This document shows positions 44,001 to 59,000 of a DNA stretch of 64,000 nucleotides, piece after piece. Positions within the stretch are counted from its first letter, which is position 1, and every line of letters starts with the position of its first letter. The position numbers were made by a program, and so were the translations under genes. The notes below the pieces were generated by a model. That model was not told the DNA's origin. It was given only the letters and a program-made list of their open reading frames with translations, and did no database searches. Source of the stretch: Oegoconia quadripuncta (lineage: Eukaryota > Arthropoda > Insecta > Lepidoptera > Autostichidae); NCBI GenBank assembly GCA_949316235.1, contig OX438755.1:18800151-18864150 (forward strand), read 5' to 3'.

Positions 44001-47000
44001 ATAATACAGCGTATATCATTAATCGCACAAAAAGGCGGCCTCATCGCTAACAGCGATCTGTTCCAGGCAAACCTTACTGTAAAGATACAAGCTACCAGTA
44101 GATGAGGTTTGCTCTAATAGTAGCAATACGAGTGTATTTTTATATTTGGTAATTATTATATAACGTAAAGATTAAAATACATAAACTAATAATTTAAAAC
44201 ATATAATATATTATTGACTACACAACATACATATTTACAATATCTAATCGATATCGATTTCAAAATCGAAATTTAATCAATATCGCTCACCCCTACTGTA
44301 GAGCTCATGGAAGTGGGACTGCAAGCTTATCATGTAAAATATATAAAATATGTAGAATTCCAGCACGCAGCATGTTAATATATTGCTGCAGCTTATGCTA
44401 AGTGGAGTCCAATATGACGAGGTTGTTTTTTATATAAATGATCAGCAACCATTCTATATCTTACGTCAAACTACTGATTTTTATTTCTTTCTTAGAAATA
44501 TTTAGTTGCTTAGTTGTCTTAAATCGAGGGCGGAAAGCAGAGAGACGTGGTCATTACTCCACCGACAAGAGCATCTTAAATTGAAGAAGAACTTGTCGCA
44601 GAAATTACCTCTGCTGTCGTCTGCCAACTGTCAAATGCATTTATTATTCAGAAAAGGCAAATTAACTACAATTGTATTTCATATGCAAGTTACGTGATAA
44701 GCCTGACTCACATCTCAGAACACGTGCACTCGATAACTAAAGGCAATTTGCTAAGTCATGACACTAAAAACGTAGGCTGTAACTCCCGAGCTGCAGCAGC
44801 AATATCACAGCGGCAACCACTGGGCAACCAAACCTTGGTGTGGGGATAATCCCAGAATGGGGAGGATAATAAAGGGGTCAAAAAGTGTATATGAGAAAAG
44901 TCCCCGACCACGCACAGCACGCGCAGCTTCGACTTGAATACCGTAGTAGGCCATGCGATTGTGGTGGTTTTGTCCACAGCTGAACGTAAGCCTTTCCCAT
45001 GGTGCGACTTTCATCGCTTCGGATGAGACGATTTGCCAAATTTCAATATAGTAAAGATAATTGTTCACAAAAGCACAGCTAGAATGGATAAAATACTTCA
45101 CTGTCACTAAGACAAGATGCCTGCAGATGTCAGCCAGCACATCCTTAATTTGTCAGTGCAGGGTCTGTATTCTTGATTCGATATCAGAAATCGACTCGAT
45201 CTGTGACATACTGATTCAATATGGACTGATAAGTATGACATTTCCCTTTAGAAAATATCACGATTTTACTGACTACTATGACATTCTAGGTAAAGACCGA
45301 GTTTTCACGGAAACTCTCCGATATTGATCCAAATACGAATACAGGCAGCATACAGATAAAGCATTTATTTACGCCACTGCGTTCACACAACTACACAATT
45401 TTTAAATTACAAAGAAATATACATACAAATACAAATAAAGAATAGAAAATAGAAAGAGCGAGTGTGTGCCGCAGTAGCACAAATGGGTTATAGCTCAGTG
45501 TGGTACATCACTCAAAGAGCGAAACACTGGTTTTCAGTTACAACCCCTACAAGTACGAGTGCATAAAAGTACGCGCATGTTCCCGTCTGCGTGTACATTT
45601 GTGGCCAATTGTGAGTGAAAAGTGTCCGTTGTTGATACAGCTAGTGTTGAGAAGTAATTATGATAACAAGTTAAATGAATGATAATGATGTGACAGAAGG
45701 AAAAAGAGAAGTGCATAGGAAGTTCCACTACAAGTAACGCTTTGGAATACCAATTTTTTGTTTTTCCATAAAAAAATGTGTTGTTTCAACAAGCTGAATC
45801 ATCCATTACATTCATTAAGGCTATGGGAGTGAAGGCATGATAGTTATATCTCCATCATTCTCTATTGCTGATTGCTAATTAGTCTATTGCTGACAACAGC
45901 CCTCCCTCGTTGATTTTCAACGGGTTGCCTGCATACAGCGGCTTTACGCGATTATTACCAGCCTATCCGTTCACCTGCGCAGTCGGTGCGTGTTCTCTTG
46001 CCATAATTCGTACTCAATATGTGCCCTGCACACTGCCAGTTCTACTTAGTAATCCGATGGATGTTGGCGGTGACTTTCGTTCTTCTACCGATTTATTCAT
46101 TCCTGATTCGATCTTGTAGTAAAACACTGAGCAAATCGCCATACTTCGGCGTCACCTTGGGATATATAATATGACTATCGTCTTTTAATTCCTCTCCCCA
46201 AGCTCAGATTGCTGGAGCACTTCAGTGTTTCAGAAATCAGCTTTTCCCCGTATAAGTATGAAGGACACCGCCTAACGTTAGTGTGGTAGATGGAACCAAT
46301 CTTTTTTTTCCAGTTTGGGATTGGTAACTGGCGACTTACTTGACTGGTGTGGCGGCCATCCTGCGGGCCCGATGCGTGCGGAACCCTCGCTGAATCACCG
46401 TGGCTGCGGCATGCATCTGCTTTAGGTACGCGAACTGCACAGAAATATATAATTTTTTTTTAATGCACATCGGGTTTGTACTTGACCTCAATCACACCTG
46501 ATGTTAAGTGAAGATGAGGTCGAAGGTGGAAGCGTACTGACCCGGAAACCCCAACACATTTGGGGGACTGGCTATCTTATCTCCGACAACTGGAACACAA
46601 CAATGCTATTAACATTGCTGCTTGGCGGCAGATTTAGATAAGATGGTGGTAGCTAGCCAAGCGGACATTTAAAATGCCCTACCACCAACCAAACCGAGTA
46701 CTTAAACATGTACCTCGCTGGGGATCGAACCCGCGACCTCCGAATCGTAAACCCAATGTTGTTTACATTGAGCCACGGAGGCGGTTAAAAATTGTTTATT
46801 ATATAAAAGAAAAGACATCAAAATACAGAGCCCTAATGATCTCTATCGTCTCTCTGACAGATTGAATATGACGTTGGTAATTCTACTTGTCTCTCGAGTT
46901 TTCTAGCTATACGTAATCATATTTCCATCTACCGTCAACAATATCCAACCAGTTAACAAGTCACATACATAATCAAAGTGAAATTCTGTCCTCCTGAACA

Positions 47001-50000
47001 ATTTCGCTTTTTGTTTGCGTTCATCGAAGTTAAAACAAATCTAGTACGGTCACTGTATAGTCCTTGGTCCCTGGTCAGTCATTCCATAGATGACCAATAG
47101 TATAGCATATTCGTGTAAACGTTTATGTGCTTCGGACGCTATGTTAAATAGTTGCCCTAAGTAGTTTGACATCATTATAAAATATGTAAACTTGTCCACC
47201 AGCCCGAAGGTATTTGTCAGAAAGTTTCGCGGCGCAGAGCGGTGCGTACGGAATTTGTTTAGCAGTATAATCATATAAGAAAAATGATCCTGTGGGTTTC
47301 TTGCGCCGCTTCTTTTCCCACAGACGATTTCCCTTTCCGAAGCGGTGGTACCTTGAACATACTTACTGACAGAAAAATGCTAAAGCCCTATTTTTATTTC
47401 CAATAGATTTAAATTGACATTCAACAAACGATATGTATCTTACGTTGACATAAATTCTTGAAGTTTGAAGTCTCAAGATTAACGTATTTGTGTAAATTTA
47501 ATGGAAATTAACAAGTCGGTTCACATTTTTTATAGTCAACTAAAGGTCTTAGCATACGTGACGGGTAATTTCTCGGACGGAACGGAGACGGGACAGGTAT
47601 AGTTCCTAACGTGAAAGTGGTTTTAAAACATACGTACAGTGACGGTGTTCAACGATAGTCGTGCTAGTGCTGCAACCATATTTCAGCACAAAATGTTCGA
47701 TTTTACTTTTGAAGAACTATCAATGGTTGCCGTAGCATTAGATGAAGAAGATGCCATAACGATGTTTTTTCTATTGCCGTCCCGTTCCGCCCGTGTTTCT
47801 CGCCACGTGTATTTTATTGCTATGTTTTTAAATGCAACGATGTCAAAAAATCGTCCCGTTCCGTCCGGCACGAGAATAAACACGTCACGTATGCTAAGAC
47901 CTTTAAAGTCGATAACGAGTGAATGTTTAGCTATGCCGAACAGTGAGAACGTAGGGCTGATTTACCTGTTTATACCGTCGGTAGCAATTTTGTATAGTGA
48001 TGGCGGCTGCTGCAGCTCGCCTCTGCAGCTGTCGCCCCCGATACTGTCGATACGCCTTCTGAATCGTGATCGCCGCGGAATACAGCTCCCGTTGCTCGCG
48101 ATCTAGAAAAAATATAATGACCTTTAGTAGTCCTCTTTAAACATCAGATTCTTTATTGCAAATAAACACAAAAGATACATTTGTCAGATAAAAAGATACA
48201 AAGGTGAGCTTATCTCTAAGAGAGATCTCTTCCAGCCAACCCTATAAGCGGTTAGAGAGTGTATAACGGGGAATAAGAAAGGGCGTACAACGCAACGGTG
48301 ATTAAGTAAAAAAGTCTATAATACATAAATACTTGTAAATAACTAAATATAACTACATGCATAAAATGGTTGACACTTGCGACAATGTGATACAAATGTT
48401 GTGTCCTGCTAGGGGCTTATGTTTGTATGATGAATATGTTCCCGAGTTATGGATGTTTTTCATTTATATATGTATTTATTTACAAAAAAAAAGTATTTGT
48501 GTAGTATATCAACCATCTGGTATCCACAACACAAGCCTATAGTTGCTTAATGTGGAACTAAATGGCGTTGTGTGTATGTCCAAGGATATTTATTTATTAA
48601 TATTTATTTATTACTACAGTCGGTCCCCGGTTATTTTCAGTTGAAGGCAGTCGTTAAGCCAATTCAATGGCCTACAGTGGCGGCCGTATAACACTGATTA
48701 TTATCTAATAGACCGCGTAGGGGATTATAGTCCGTACCTTCTGTAGCGAGCAAAGGTTATGCCCTAGCAGTAGTGGGGACATAACCAATTCCCAAGGTGA
48801 CCAATTCACATATTGATCATTTCCCAATATGACCAGATCACAAATTGACTCATTACCGGTAGGTAAAGGTAACCGGTAATACGACCAATCTTCATACTGT
48901 TCGTTTTAAACAAGTTCTACTGAGATCGCGTGCTTCATCTTCGGCCACATCGTCACTTCCCATCAGGTGAGATTGTGGTCAAATGCGTATCCAGTTAACA
49001 ATAAAAAAAAAAGTTGCTTTCGATTGAAGCTAAGTTGTGGCTTGGAGATACTGACGGTTAGGTTACTCATCATCAAATGAGCCGCAAGGCATCGATTGCT
49101 GAACATATTTTCCCCCAAAGATTATCAAATCAACGGCTGGAATCGGTACGCAGCCAAAGACTTCGTGCGACACTTTGTTGGTGGATGCCCCACGCTGCTC
49201 TTGCTGGTGCGTGGCTTCCGCTTTAGAACTTTGGAGCCCCATCGCCCAACAGGTCTTCGAGCACATAGCCTTACCACTGCCACTTGAGTTTACTAATCCG
49301 CTATGTCGGCGACTGTCGTTCCCCTACGGACGTCTGAGACAACTCCACTGGGGTTGTAAGGCTGTATACCGTTCAAGGTTAGACTGGAGAAGTGCGTGGT
49401 GGCATTGAGGAACTCCTGCAGCGTGGCGGAGGGCGCGGCGGGGTGGGCGGGGTGCGCGGGGCGCGGGGAGGGCGGCGGCGGGGACAGCGCCGACCCCGGC
49501 GACACCGAGCCGGACGAGCACGGCGTCGACCCGCCGCAGTACCTGCGGACATGTACATGATTTCATAATACAAATAAATGGAAAATTTAGAAAACCATGG
49601 ACATAATTTGACGACCTGTTTGGTGTAGTGGTTAGCAACTCTGACCACTATACCAAAAGGTTGCGGGTTAGAATCCCGCTAGGGGCATATGTTCGTGTGA
49701 TGAATACGGACATGTGTACCCGAGTTATGGATGTTTTCATTTATAATAAGTATTTATTTACAAAAAAAAATGTATTTGTGTAATATAATATATCAACCAT
49801 CTGGTATCCACAACACAAGCTTATAGTAACACTAGATGGCGCTATGTGTAGTTCTAAGGATATTTATTATTATTATATTATTATAATAAAATCAAACTGC
49901 TGAACTGATTTTCACAAAACATGGCTAAGAACCATCTCGCCTTCGAAAATAGGAGACCAGGTTGTAAAATCAGTTCAGACGTTTTGGCACTGCAATACCA

Positions 50001-53000
50001 CAGACAGGCTTAGTCTTCAAACTGGTGTTTTTTTTTAATTTATTTATTCGGAACATCAATGTCATATTAGTCTAACATATTTTGCAAATCAATTCCTGAT
50101 ATTATATGCCAATTAAGATGCCAAGATGAGATAGATGTACAATTATACACGTCATTCACCAACTTGTATATTCATAATCTATAAATATAAAGGGCTGTTA
50201 ATAAGAGATTAGATCAATATAAATCCGACCTCAAATACAAGCACCTCTATAGGAGGTGTAAGAGCAGGTACTGAGTTCCTTGTCCTACAGGATGTTAATG
50301 TTCGTTCCTCGTGATCGCGACGCGTACCGATACCACAAGTGTCCTTGGCGGATAGTGCGGGATGAATTTGTTGTTGTTTGTTATGTTTCCTAGATTGTTA
50401 AATGTTTACTGAAAATGTTTGTAAAGGTGTTAAATTAAATCCAAATTATTGAATGTAATTATGTAACTGTTTATTGTTTGAGAGCTATATAGCAACTGTT
50501 TTTCTGGGTCGCGCGACTTGGCTTCGCCGTGACGGCCTGCACTGCTGATTCTTCAGTATTTGTTTTTTGTATAATTGGGGTTACATGCGCAGGTCGTCTC
50601 GGTCAAAGTACACATTTTGTACATGCTTGTACAGAAGGTCACCCTTAGACCTAGGATAACCTTTAAACCTATTATATTACCGACTCTCTTTCCCCTTACA
50701 ACATAAAGACAATACAAATACTCTATATTGCAGAAAATGATTTCCAATAATTTTTAATGACACTAAGTTCACCGTACCGCAAACCGCATAACACCGGAAC
50801 ACAAAACACAATCATTATTTAATTAAGATACCTTTGACATGTTATTAGATATAAATTATTTAGTTTTGCTGAGCTCAATTTGTATTTAGATTAGTTTATA
50901 CTGAAATAAATTTTATCTTTTCTTATTATTATATTTTACTCTTATATTGCTACTATTTAGTATGAATTAATTTAAGATACCCTTTGTTTTCGACATCTTA
51001 GGGGTGGAGGACTGACAACTTGAGACACAGGTTTTATCCTAATTCAGGTATCAGTCCACCATGATCTTACCTGTATTTAAATGTTGATAAAACTTCTAAG
51101 TACAATTGATATTTATTTACTTTGTATTAGTATGTAAGTTGAATATACATTTTGGATAGATTTTGGTGAGCAATAAAGATATATAATAATTATTATTACC
51201 TTTATCATATCAGTCACAGGCTTACCATTGCTGATCATAGGCGTCCTCCATAGATTTCAAGAGCGACCGTTTGGAAACGGCCAGCATCCATCGACTTTCC
51301 GTCATCGTTATCAGATCATCCATTCCACGTTATGTTTGCATTAAAGTTCTCAAGTGGTAACCACACATCGACAAGCGCAGCGTAGAATGTCCACTCACTT
51401 TGTTTTTGTTTGTTGCACTATGTTTGTACGGACATTTGTACCCGAGTTATGGATGTTTATAATAAGTATTTATTTACAAAAAAAAAAATGTATTTATGTA
51501 GTATATCAACCATTTGGTATCCACAACATAAGTCTATAGTTGCTTACTGTGGAACTAGATGGCGCTGTGTGTATGTCTAAGGATATTTTATGTATTTATT
51601 TATGAAGGTCGCTGTGGAAATCTACGGGGGAGGGAGGTCTATTTTCAGCAGCGTACGTATTGTGGCTGATAAGCATATGACGACGCCAAGTTTATTGGCG
51701 CGTGATCCCACAGAACACAATGGTATAATAATGTATATAATAACCGGTATGTGTTGTCGCAAAACTCGAAGCTGAATTCCGCTGTGAATGTGGCCGAGTC
51801 GTCGAGCAGCGGTGCCATGAGGGCGTCCTCCGCACCCCCCGTGCCGCTTTCCATCCCGCACCCCGACAGCAGTGATGAGGTCTCGTTCTATTGAGTCAGA
51901 TGGGGAAATAAATTGATCTTTAGTCATTTTAAACTTTTAGAAAGACTCGACGAAATTTATACAGTGTGAATTTTTAAATAGCCTATCAACAAGGATTTTC
52001 TTTGGCAACATATATATATATAAAGTCACGCATGTTTCCCGTAGGGGTAGGCAGAGAACACAGATATCCATTTGCTTCAATCCTGACACACTTCTTTTGC
52101 TTCCTTCACTACCATAATGTTATTCATGCATAATCCTCGGTTTTTTTTTTATGCATAACGGGTTGGTACTTCACCTCAATCACACCTGATGTTAAGTGAA
52201 GATCAGGTCGAAGGCGGAAGCGTACTGACCCGGAAACCCCAACACATTTGGGGGACTGGCTATCTTATCTGTGACAACCGGAACACACAAATGCTATAAA
52301 CATTGCTGCTTGGCGGCAGATTTAGATAAGATGGTGGTAGCCTGGCGGACATTTAAAATGCCCTACCACCAACCAAACAGAGTACTTAAACATGTACCCC
52401 GCTGGGAATCGAACCCGCGACCTCCGAATCGTAAACCCAATGTTGTTTACATTGAGCCACGGAGGCGGTTAAAGCGGTGGAGGAGGTCTGACTTGGCCTT
52501 TCTTTAAGACGTCCCCGATTTGATCATGATACGTTCGCCGTGGTGGTCCCCTACCAACACTACCATTCACATTAGCTTCGTATATCTCTTTCGTTAGTCT
52601 TCTTTCGTGCATCCTCTCTATATGTCCAAACCATCTCAGCATACCTTTTTCAATCTTTGTCAGTACGTCTTCTTTCACACTTCGTAACTCCCTAATTACA
52701 CTATTCCTGATTCCATCTTTCGAAGTCACCCCACTCATATCCTTCTCGATGATCTCATTTTCTACTTATCGCATTGCATTTGCATTAATTCTACTTACAT
52801 TCACCTTCTGCCATACGCAGCAGTCACTCCCGTAAATCTTTGTCGACCCTATCAACTATTTTTTCATCGCGTCGGTAAAGTGATGTCTATAAGGTCCTGA
52901 TTATTGTCCAGAGCCATTGAATACATGATGGTCTAGATCCAAAGTATTCCAAATTATAATTTCGTTTTTAAAAATAATAATAACTAAGAATTGAAAATTT

Positions 53001-56000
53001 AGAAAACAAATGATCCAGAAAAACAAAATCAACTCTATTAAAAGCTTAACCGTTGTGAAATCATTCTGGGACATTTCGGAAAAAAAGGAAAATCGCTCCA
53101 TACCTTTATTCTGTCTGGCATCGCCGCAATTATCTGCTCGGCCAGCGTGAACACACGGTCATCCTGCTCCCCTGAAAGGTTTTTATAAAGTGGAACAAAC
53201 TGTCATCATAATATACCGTCGTATGACATTTCGTTCCTTTATTAAATCTCCGTCAAATTGCAGCTTCAAGAGCGTCTAGACAACTGACAAGTCTTTCGAT
53301 AATGACAAACGCTATCGATTCATTTCTCGCAGGTGATTGGCTGTCTATAAACCGTGAAAAGTTGATAGCTAATCAATTGCAAGAGTCGAAGAGTTAGCGT
53401 TTGTCGTTGTAGAAACACTTGTCAAGGGGGCTGTAATGCTATTTGACAGCCATAGAAGTAGAAGTCGTAGACAATTTGATTCTATGATGCCAGCAATAGG
53501 TAAAATTGAGTAGCGTCTGGGAGAAGCCATAAGTTCAGCGTTCGATAATTTCTTCTATTAAGAACCTTTAAAAAGAACAAGTTTCTCTCAAACAACACCC
53601 AAACAACATCGAATCAATAGTATGGTATGTAGTTGGTACATTTTAGTCGATAGGACATGGAAGATAAATGAATCGATTAGAAATTAAAATGTACAAACCA
53701 AATATAATTTCACACCTACAAGCTACAAATATAACATCGATAGCACACAGGAAACACCGAATAATTTTGAGGTAGGTAATGGTCCATTTCATAGCTACAC
53801 CTTTTATTTTATTTGTAGTGAACATTGAAAATCATCATGTTCATGGAAATGATGAGAAAATGGTGCTAATAGACATAAATGTGGTGTTATCTGATTATCA
53901 TTTGGAACAAATGGACCTTTTCCTTTAAAACATTTCATTCACGATAAGAAAAATTACATCTGAACTATGGTCACAAAACTGAAATACATTTTATACACAT
54001 ATAATAGTGCCAATTATTTACAAAGTTCACAAACCCATTAAATAATAATGTCTACAAGAAAACTCGGTAAGGAAGCACTTACCTGTCGCTGTAGCAACTT
54101 TAAAATCTACACATAAAAAGCGTCCAATAATATAGTTAACAATCATGCAAGCGGTTCAGCCATGCAGTGTCTTATTGTATTTGTTTCGTTGAAAATTTAG
54201 GTGTTCAGACTTTTGCCAACGTTGTTTTGAAGTGTACTGAGTTGAAGAAATTGGAAAGCCAATCGATATTTTGATGTGTTTGAAAGGTTGTGAAGGTGGA
54301 CCGATACGAACCATTTAAAGCGACATCGATAGACAACATCCAGTAAGATAAACCGAACATTGACTCTTTACAGACATCCCGTTTCAGCCTGTTTGGCATC
54401 CATGGCGCACTACACAAAGATACTTAGCAATACACACGTCTTAATGGCGCAATAGATAACGAAACATGTGAAGAAAGAGATACCATATAACAAAGTTCAA
54501 AAGTGATTTCCCAAATGTAAACAATTTACTTCTGGAAAAGTATTGATGATATTGTTTTGCAGAATGCTGTTCGGTTTAGCTTAAATTGAAATACGCTAAC
54601 ACCAAGTCATCTCTCAGTAGGATACAAAAACACAGAAGAATCTACAAGTGAGTCTACCGAAATACAGTGATCACTTTCAGGCCTAACTAGCGACAGAGAA
54701 GGGACAGAGATTTATAGACGACTTTGGTTAGAAGAAGAGGATCGAGCGGCCAGAGCGGCGATGCAACTACTACATTCACAACATCGATAGGTAGGACAAC
54801 GGAGGGATGCTGCGATTTGAAATGGTATAGAACAGACTTTGCTATGTTAATATATAAAACCGTTTGATATCAATAACTTTGATTCTACTAAGATTGATAC
54901 AGAGAGTCGAGTATTAAGTCATGTTACGTATCTCTATCAATTCATATAATATGATTACATCAAAAAACAATTATCTGTCAATTTCCAATTTAGAGATTAT
55001 ACAATTAAAAAAAATTGTAACGGTAAGGAAATTACTAGTTACAATGAAACTATCTCATAAACTATCTAGACGATATTACCTCTATCACTTCAAACGGACT
55101 TCATGTTCCTAAACTTTCCGTGCTTACTATATTTTTGGCACGTAATTAATTTAATCAACACGATTATACCATAATTTTGTATGAGCTCATAATATCATGT
55201 TAAAGAGAAGTCTGTATAAATTTGTAACAGAATAGATGGATGGATGGATGTTTTAGTCTCCGAGTCGTCTATACCGTTTCGCTCAGCAGCGAACTGACCT
55301 GCTTGAGGTGGTGGCGGTGGTGGGGACCGTGAGGAGTCCGAGAGCGCTTCCACGTCAATGAGGGGGCTCGCTGCGCCCGGCGCCGTCTCGCCTGGACAAC
55401 GAGTGGTGTCAGCCGAACGACCGGGCAAGGGTTAAGTTCCTTCTCATCATTGTCGTTATATTTCTCTAAAGCAACATCTGTTTCTTTCTTTAAACCGAGT
55501 GACTTTGTACATAAGCAAAGAATCTTCAATATGAGAACAATTCAGACCTGTTGCTGGTATGTTCAGAAAATCATGAATGTCTTAATTAACATTATGATTA
55601 ATAATAAAAGTAAACTAATCACATTTTTCAGATTTATAAGTTACGTATATTGCAGAATGTGATGTTTTAAAATGTTATATTTCACGTGATTCATACTCTC
55701 AACGACACAGGAAGGAACTCAACAACACTTGCCAATAAACGAACCGCTGACAACTTCGCCGACCATAACAACAGATTACATTCAACAAGAAACCGAATTT
55801 GAAAGAAGACCTTCCAAAAATTAGGCGCCGTGCCGATATAAACAAATAATCATCAGCAAATGAAAATCGAAGACTAGGCAACGAAAATTTGGTGTTAGTG
55901 AAGACTTACAGAGGGCGAGGTCCATACGCCTACCGATCTTGGAGTCGCCGAGACTATCTTCAGAGTTATCGGAATCCAACGGCAGCGACATGCTCCGTTC

Positions 56001-59000
56001 CCATCTGTAACGGTTTTGGATAGACTTTACAATATAAGTAAACACAAAAAAATTTACTGTTATACTGACATAGAACGTGATAATAGTGAACATTCATCAA
56101 GAGCATTACGTCTCCACTGTTAGGGCATAGCCTCATCTTACCAAGGATCGGGGCTATCATTAGGAGGTACAAACAAGAGCTGTGCATGGCCACCACCCAC
56201 AAGGTGGTGGCCTAATGTAGGTCCCGGGAAGTCTTTGGATGCAGGCCGCTTTCTACCGGTTGCTCTGGAAATCCATGGTGGAGGCCTAAGTTCAGTTTGT
56301 GGCTGCTATAATGATGCTTCTTCTCGTAATATTCTTTTATCCAAATAATTCAAAACAACGTCATCTATTGACACCAATTTGAATTATATCTGTGCTGAAT
56401 CACCAATAAAATATCCCTGTGTAGATTAATTATCTTGGTGAGATGAGCTTTGGATACAGCCTTACCTGGCAGTAGATTTGACGTCAGGCCTGTCGTTTGC
56501 AGAATTGGATCGAAAGGCATCCGCCATATTGATTCCGCTATCTATCGAAGGCCGTTTCACCAGGTTGCTCTCCAAGCTTCCGGCTCTTCCTTTTTGTGAT
56601 AAACTGGAATATGTCATTGAAAATAAAGATGAGTATGATAATAATCAAGTACGACACAAAAGTAATATAAATTGAGATATAGGAAAAATATATCATATCA
56701 ATTGCAACTTAGACAATGGTGTCGATTCGGATGTACACCAACTAAACTAAACTAAAACCAGTTTTAAAGTAGTACTGTCTCTTTCTCCCTGGAACAGTAC
56801 GATGCGACGGCACCACTCCAACACTGGTTTTAGTTTAGTTGGTATACATCCGAATCGACACTATAAGTATGATTCGGATGTACATCAACTAAACTAAAAC
56901 AAGTTTTGGAGTGGTGCCGTCGCATCGTACTGTTCCATGGAGAAAGAGACAGTACTACTTTAAAACTGGTTTTAGTTTAGTTGGTGTACATCCGAATCGA
57001 TACCAATATATGCTTAACAAGATACATTTAGTAGTTTTTTTAACTGAGGGTATAAATTATGTAGGTAATGCTAAGGTCCAACTTACCTATGAGGCCTAAG
57101 AAATACACCGTCTCTTCGAGGTGGGTGTATTCTCTCAAGTAAAGCAGCGAGCTTCATGTGCCCCGCTCTCCTAGCTGCTGCCACCGCCTGCCTCGCTCCA
57201 GCCTCCGATCGCGTTCCAGCACTCCACCGAGCCAGTACCACAGCTGTTTCGACATGGCCCGCAGCACTAGCCACCATCTGGAAATTGATAAATTGTTTTA
57301 TCAGTTTATGTTTTCAGAAACTGTAATGTTTATTAAATCAAATCAAATCAAAATCAAAAAAAAAATATTTCGTAGGATAAAAATTATCACTTGAAAACGT
57401 CACATTCCTTATCTTATTATTAAAGTTTTTGACATTATTGCTCATTCACAAAGCTGATTCCCCAGAGAAGATCGAGCAAGAAACTCAAGGGTTGCTCTTT
57501 TAAAATAAGTTTGGGTTACAATTATATTATAATGTATAATTAGACTGAATATCGCCGAGCGGTCTATGTCCATGCTTGCTTATCATCCAGATAGTCAGAA
57601 TTTTATAATAGCCTTTGGTAAATAATGTCTGTTTTATGATGGTTTTGAATTTATTTAAAGGTAAATTTCGAATGTCCACTGGAACCTTATTATAAAAGCG
57701 TATACATTGCCCCTTAAATGACTTAGTCACTTTGTGTGAACGGCTGACATGAACAGCAAAATTATATTTATATAGCTGGTATTATTTACCATTATTACAT
57801 TATGTATATCACTATTTTTCTTAAACGATTCTAGAATTTTTCTTACATACATTAAGTTTTCTTAAACATATTGCGATGCTAATGATAATATATTAATTTC
57901 TTTAAATTTATTCCTAAGAGTGTCCGTGTGTGTGACATTTAGAGGCTTCACTGAAAACGAACATTGTAGTGAAAAGCAATAACTCGAGTTCAGATGGAAA
58001 CTACCAATTTTTTGTATGTTTGTCGACTGTGTAATACTTAGGTATCTGATTGTTTGTTTTATGCTTGAGATGAGTTTAAAAAATCTTTTGTTTATTCTTT
58101 GTAAACACAAGTAGGTTAAATATTTATAGACAGTGGATATTCCATTGAACGCTGAAACGAAAGCACTCAAACCGGAAAGGATAACAAATCGCTATGGAAA
58201 CTTTTTTTATTCATTATTAGAATCAATTTACGTCAAATTTTTGCAAAAACTTTTGCAAAAATTTCACCAATTTGAGACCACTCCATATTTTTAAAGCACC
58301 AGTTGAGAAGTCAAGGGATCAAATTTTTAAAATTGAACATGTTTAAAGAAAGTAATTAAACTTTTTGAAATTGATCTCTTTAATTTAAGGCACAAGAATA
58401 TTTAACCGTTGTACCATATCGTCTATATTTCGGATGTTAAGGCTTTCTAAAGATGAAGTAACAGATAAATTATTTGAAACTCACCAAGGGCGTACAATTA
58501 TCACTATCCCTCGCCCCCAAATTGACTTCCTTTTCTAACGCCAGACTGCTGTCATCCTGTCTCCACCTCAGCAATACCGTTGTCAACTTGGTGTAACCCA
58601 AAGATGCTGCCAGATGCAGTATAGTGGAGCTATCTTCTCCAGGCTCCGTGGTGAAGCCTTCGGAGGGTCTAGTCGAACGGGTGCTGAGTGACCGGCAGAA
58701 GGAGACAAGACGCTCTTCAAACTTCGGATTGGAGTAGAGCTGAACATCCTCAATCTGGAAGTGATAATAGAACTGATTTCTTATATATTTGAATCTTTAT
58801 ACCGTTACTACCATTTTATGAAGCCTGTTAATTTTGGCTATGCAAGATCCTTTTACAGATTACAACCTAAGTACTTATCGACCTGTTAATCTCTTATAGA
58901 AATTTCACAGGAATGGAGATGTCTTAGCTTTTCCCGAAAGTAGCAGGAACCATCAAATTTGAAAAGGTGCAAAAATCACCTGACTATTATCATCCAATGG

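Noticed and set aside
46334..46342. Camta stop codon after exon 13 (AAG TAA)
   Set aside because: A consensus donor overlaps it, and exon 14 continues in phase with CAMTA-like sequence.
47639..48106. 155-codon plus-strand frame
   Set aside because: Its second half is antisense to Camta exon 12; the first half lies in a TIR element and shows only a faint transposon-like phrase.
49608..49690. tRNA gene
   Set aside because: The box A/B-like sequence belongs to repeated SINE heads with a common tail; no intact cloverleaf independent of the repeat was found.
55195..55529. Minus-strand frames of 77 and 86 codons taken as whole genes
   Set aside because: Only 55299-55391 is bounded by splice sites; the rest is intron read-through.
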